Positions 31,018-33,729 of a DNA stretch of 33,729 nt are shown here, in pieces; position 1 is the stretch's first letter, and each line of letters opens with the position of its first letter. A model generated the notes under the pieces. It saw nothing but the letters and a program-made list of their open reading frames with translations. It searched no databases and was not told the origin of the DNA. The DNA is from Streptococcus phocae (lineage in GTDB: Bacteria; Bacillota; Bacilli; Lactobacillales; Streptococcaceae): positions 1 through 33,729 of the forward strand of contig NZ_LHQM01000026.1 of the NCBI RefSeq assembly GCF_001302265.1, in the 5' to 3' direction. Made by a program: the position numbers and the translations under genes.

Positions 31018-32202
31018 TCATTTGCGAGCTCTGTTTGAAAAAAGCTGACGCAAGCTGCCTACTGACAAAAGAGCAGAAAGCCCTAGACTTGTTAAGGCAA
31101 AAATCAAAAACACACTCGTGATATTATCCGTAAATTGAGACAGCAGCTGCAAGACCAGTGCTGCGCCACCTCCACCAATATTACAGCCTATCAATACCAA
31201 AGTCGTAGCTGTGGTCAGTTGATGCGCAGGAATGTTTTCTGAAATAGAGTTAAAAACATAGATTACGCCAATGCTGTAGACAAAGCCGGTGAGTAAGGCA
31301 CCTAAGGTAATGACCCAAAGGCTATTAGCCTGCCAAAGCAGTAACATCCCAACAGCTAAAGCAAAAGTTACCAAGGCCATCAACTGATTTTTACACAGTA
31401 ACCATAAGGGGCTGAAGGCCACTCCGGCTAAAATCCCCATCAACATCATGGCACTCAGAATTAAACTGGCCTCCCCGGCTGTTCCTAATCCTAATTGATC
31501 AATAACCTGAGGAATTCGTAGGGTGTTTGAGGTATTGATTAAAATCACAAAACCTGCATAAAGGGCTATCCCTAAAATGTAATAGAGTTGTTTTCTAGAC
31601 AATTTTTCTCGAAAAATATGATCCGAGACATCCCTTGTTTTTTTCTTTACCGCTGGAACAGCTAGCAGGTAGAGGGCTAAAATAACAAAACCAACTAAAT
31701 AAATCAAAAATGCCCGTGACCAACCAAAAGCAATCAAAAAGCCAGCTAAAAAGGTGAATATGGCTGAGCCTAGAACCTCAACAGAGGCTCTATAGCCCAG
31801 CATGCTGATTTTTTCTTTGCCCGCAAAACGCTCACTGATAATATTAATCGCACGCGCATTGATAAGGCCTATGCCTAATCCAAGAAAGACACGCGAGGCC
31901 ACCAAAATGGGATATGCCTGAAATAAAGCCGGCAGGCTCCCTCCACCTGCTAACAAGATCAACCCTAATATAATAGTCACTTTCTCAGAGAGCACACGGA
32001 CAATGAACGGATTAAACAATAAGATGATTAAAATGGCAAAAGATGAGAGTGAAAACAGCAATTCGACATCTTGAGCTTGGTAGCCATTAGCCTGATAATA
32101 CGCTATCATTTTAGGCAAAGCAGGTGAGACGGAAAACGGAGAAAGCAGCATCAAAGACAGGCTGAGAAGACTTACTTTTTTCATTAAAGGACTTGATTTC
32201 AT
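31018..32202 (-). CDS. MFS transporter
   Basis: The 394-residue protein has about 12 hydrophobic helices and the major-facilitator layout. The first helix is KVSLLSLSLMLLSPFSVSPALP. The loop after helix 2 reads FNPFIVRVLSEKVTIILG, and VASRVFLGLGIGLINARAINIISERFAG matches helices 4-5 of drug:proton antiporter-like members. It is divergent from the Crp-family regulator, with only 89 bases between them, so that regulator probably controls it. The substrate is unknown; drug or metabolite efflux is possible. No clear Shine-Dalgarno sequence precedes the chosen ATG. Confidence 0.85.
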   Translation of the reverse strand: MKSSPLMKKVSLLSLSLMLLSPFSVSPALPKMIAYYQANGYQAQDVELLFSLSSFAILIILLFNPFIVRVLSEKVTIILGLILLAGGGSLPALFQAYPILVASRVFLGLGIGLINARAINIISERFAGKEKISMLGYRASVEVLGSAIFTFLAGFLIAFGWSRAFLIYLVGFVILALYLLAVPAVKKKTRDVSDHIFREKLSRKQLYYILGIALYAGFVILINTSNTLRIPQVIDQLGLGTAGEASLILSAMMLMGILAGVAFSPLWLLCKNQLMALVTFALAVGMLLLWQANSLWVITLGALLTGFVYSIGVIYVFNSISENIPAHQLTTATTLVLIGCNIGGGGAALVLQLLSQFTDNITSVFLIFALTSLGLSALLSVGSLRQLFSNRARK

Positions 32203-32220
32203 AGGAATAACTTTCTTTTC

Positions 32221-32248
32221 TTGACTATTTTCTTACTTTCAGTATAAT
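32221..32248 (+). promoter_or_regulatory. Promoter of the Crp-family regulator
   Basis: TTGACT (32221-32226) and TATAAT (32243-32248) are spaced 16 bases apart. The 10-bp palindrome GACCTAGGTC (32271-32280) lies between this promoter and the start codon and could serve as an operator. Confidence 0.65.
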
Positions 32249-32291
32249 CAAAAGAAACTGATAAAACTAGGACCTAGGTCACAAAAAGCAT

Positions 32292-32957
32292 ATGAAGACG
32301 ATTTCAGATAAAAACTTACTAAAACATTATTTACACAGCCAGCAATTGGACCGTTTTTTTCCGACCTTTGTGCATAGCCAGCTGCAGTTGGTTCTCTATG
32401 AAAAGGGCGAAGCTATTTGTATTCAGGACCAAGAATTACACGCCCTTTTTTATTTGGTAAAAGGCACCATCAAGATTGTCCGGCGACTTTTCAATGGCAA
32501 GGAGCACGTTTTGGAGTCACATTCTAGACCATCTATCATCGGAGATATCGAGCTGATGACCGACCAAAATGCCGTAACATCTGTCATTGTCCTAAAAGAG
32601 GCTCACGTTATCCAACTTCCTCTGACACAACGCACTCAGCTGTTGCAAGACGCGGCTTTCCTCTATCAAATTGGCAAAGGCCTTGCACAAAACTTTTACA
32701 AGCAAAACCTAATCTCTACTACCAATATGGGATATCCTGTCAAAGAGCGTCTCGCCAGTTATATTTTAGCCATTGCAGAAGATGGTCACTTTACCCTTAA
32801 TACCAGTCTTTTGGCAGATAGTTTTGGAACAAGCTACCGTCACCTCCACCGCGTCATCAATCAACTGGTCAGCGATCACATCATTGAAAGGCTGGCCTTT
32901 AAACAATATACTATTACCAACCACCCGGCTTTAGTAAAGTTAGCCGTTCAAGAATAA
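32292..32957 (+). CDS. Crp/Fnr-family transcriptional regulator
   Basis: The 221-residue protein has an N-terminal cyclic-nucleotide-like beta-barrel (YEKGEAICIQDQELHALFYLVKGTIKIVRRLFNGKEHVLE, then SIIGDIELM), a long dimer helix and a C-terminal winged helix-turn-helix (FTLNTSLLADSFGTSYRHLHRVINQL). No Fnr-type N-terminal cysteine cluster is present, so oxygen sensing by an Fe-S cluster is unlikely. The effector pocket is not obviously cAMP-type. It is divergent from the MFS gene and a palindrome lies in its leader. The ribosome-binding site is weak. Confidence 0.85.
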   Translation: MKTISDKNLLKHYLHSQQLDRFFPTFVHSQLQLVLYEKGEAICIQDQELHALFYLVKGTIKIVRRLFNGKEHVLESHSRPSIIGDIELMTDQNAVTSVIVLKEAHVIQLPLTQRTQLLQDAAFLYQIGKGLAQNFYKQNLISTTNMGYPVKERLASYILAIAEDGHFTLNTSLLADSFGTSYRHLHRVINQLVSDHIIERLAFKQYTITNHPALVKLAVQE

Positions 32958-33071
32958 CGTGTTTCCTCTTTTTTTGAGCGCTCTAACACGTAAATACCGC
33001 TATACTAGTAACTTTTAAAAATAACTATTTTATGTTATAGTATAGCCATTCAATAAAATAAAGGAGTCAAA

Positions 33072-33683
33072 ATGTCTGTACAAGATAAATTAATCAAAGC
33101 AAGTCATCTGATTACAATGGATGATATTATCCGTGAAGGGAACCCAACACTTCGGGCTGTTGCTAGCGAAGTCGATGCCCCACTGAGTGATGAGGACATC
33201 GTTTTGGGTGAAAAAATGATGCAATTTCTAAAGCATTCTCAAGATCCTGTCATGGCAGAAAAGCTAGGCCTTCGAGGCGGAGTCGGTCTCGCAGCCCCTC
33301 AACTTGACGTGTCAAAACGTATTATCGCTGTATTGGTCCCTAATCTCGATGACAAAGATGGCAACCCTCCAAAGGAAGCCTATAGCCTAAAAGAAGTTCT
33401 CTATAACCCTAAAATCGTCTCTCACTCTGTCCAAGAAGCTGCTCTTTCTGATGGCGAAGGGTGTTTGTCGGTTGACCGCACGGTGGAAGGCTACGTTGTT
33501 CGTCATGCCCGTGTCACTGTTGAATATGTAGATAAACACAGTCAAAAACACCGCATTAAGCTTAAAGGCTATAATGCTATTGTGGTACAGCATGAAATCG
33601 ATCACATCAACGGGGTCATGTTCTATGATCGCATTAATGAAAAAAATCCATTTGCCGCTGATGAAAACTTGCTTCTACTCTAA
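33072..33683 (+). CDS. def: Peptide deformylase
   Basis: The 203-residue enzyme removes the formyl group from new proteins. All three family motifs are present: GGVGLAAPQ (69-77), EGCLSV with the metal-binding Cys131, and QHEIDHING with His174, Glu175 and His178. The inserted loop between motifs 1 and 2 ([16 protein letters not shown]) marks the longer type II form of Gram-positive bacteria. AAGGAG precedes the ATG, and an extended -10 (TGtTATAGT, 33033-33041) lies upstream. Confidence 0.97.
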   Translation: MSVQDKLIKASHLITMDDIIREGNPTLRAVASEVDAPLSDEDIVLGEKMMQFLKHSQDPVMAEKLGLRGGVGLAAPQLDVSKRIIAVLVPNLDDKDGNPPKEAYSLKEVLYNPKIVSHSVQEAALSDGEGCLSVDRTVEGYVVRHARVTVEYVDKHSQKHRIKLKGYNAIVVQHEIDHINGVMFYDRINEKNPFAADENLLLL

Positions 33684-33729
33684 ACAGTTAATAAAGTAAA
33701 AAGCCCCTCTTTATGAACTGCACCCCAAA

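Noticed and set aside
1..33729. CRISPR array, tRNA or rRNA genes
   Set aside because: No series of regularly spaced repeats and no tRNA or rRNA signatures were seen on either strand.

Overview
The window reads as a chromosomal segment of a pyogenic-group Streptococcus (S. pyogenes, S. dysgalactiae or a close relative). This rests on low-GC sequence, typical streptococcal housekeeping proteins (S18, SSB, S6, S9, L13, S15, CysS, Mini-III, RlmB, PNPase, deformylase) and Gram-positive promoter and ribosome-binding signals. The species call is inference; no rRNA or species-specific marker is present.

Layout: (1) 1-1860 is a debris field. Two nearly identical DnaD C-terminal fragments bracket an IS3-type orfA remnant, a 5'-truncated bacteriocin-like gene and a small two-helix, immunity-like gene. 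(2) 1885-3220 is the rpsF-ssb-rpsR operon on the minus strand. (3) 3395-5541 is a divergent pair: a MazG-like pyrophosphohydrolase facing a GIY-YIG/DUF2075 ATPase that is frameshifted twice. (4) 6064-9307 holds a D-2-hydroxyacid dehydrogenase and a YjiH-type membrane protein, divergent from an IclR regulator with a clear palindromic operator candidate. (5) 9593-11669 is an ArsR-controlled permease/thioredoxin/arsenate-reductase operon with two matching operator candidates. (6) 12024-16945 is integrated DNA at the 3' end of rpsI: a broken kinase gene, a 502-bp IS deletion derivative, two integrase 3'-end remnants, two att-like direct repeats, and a two-gene restriction-modification system in which nuclease and methylase are fused in one protein (BcgI-like).

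(7) 16929-23422 is the conserved block rplM-rpsI, degV, a YacP-type NYN nuclease, rlmB, mrnC, cysS and a small membrane protein. A cell-surface protein gene with an unusual C-terminal anchor sits between mrnC and rlmB. (8) 23576-27223 is pnp-sseB-cysE, preceded by a strongly structured pnp leader. (9) 27291-30339 is a decayed lactococcin-972-type bacteriocin locus: a degenerate bacteriocin gene, a membrane immunity/export gene broken by two homopolymer slips, and an intact ABC ATPase. (10) 30584-33683 holds rpsO, an MFS transporter divergent from a Crp-family regulator, and def.

The conserved genes serve translation, RNA processing and cysteine metabolism. The accessory parts deal with conflict (restriction-modification, two bacteriocin relics, a possible MazG/ATPase defence pair) and stress (arsenic-type operon). 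Several accessory genes are broken, some at poly-A runs, so this looks like an actively eroding or phase-varying accessory complement.
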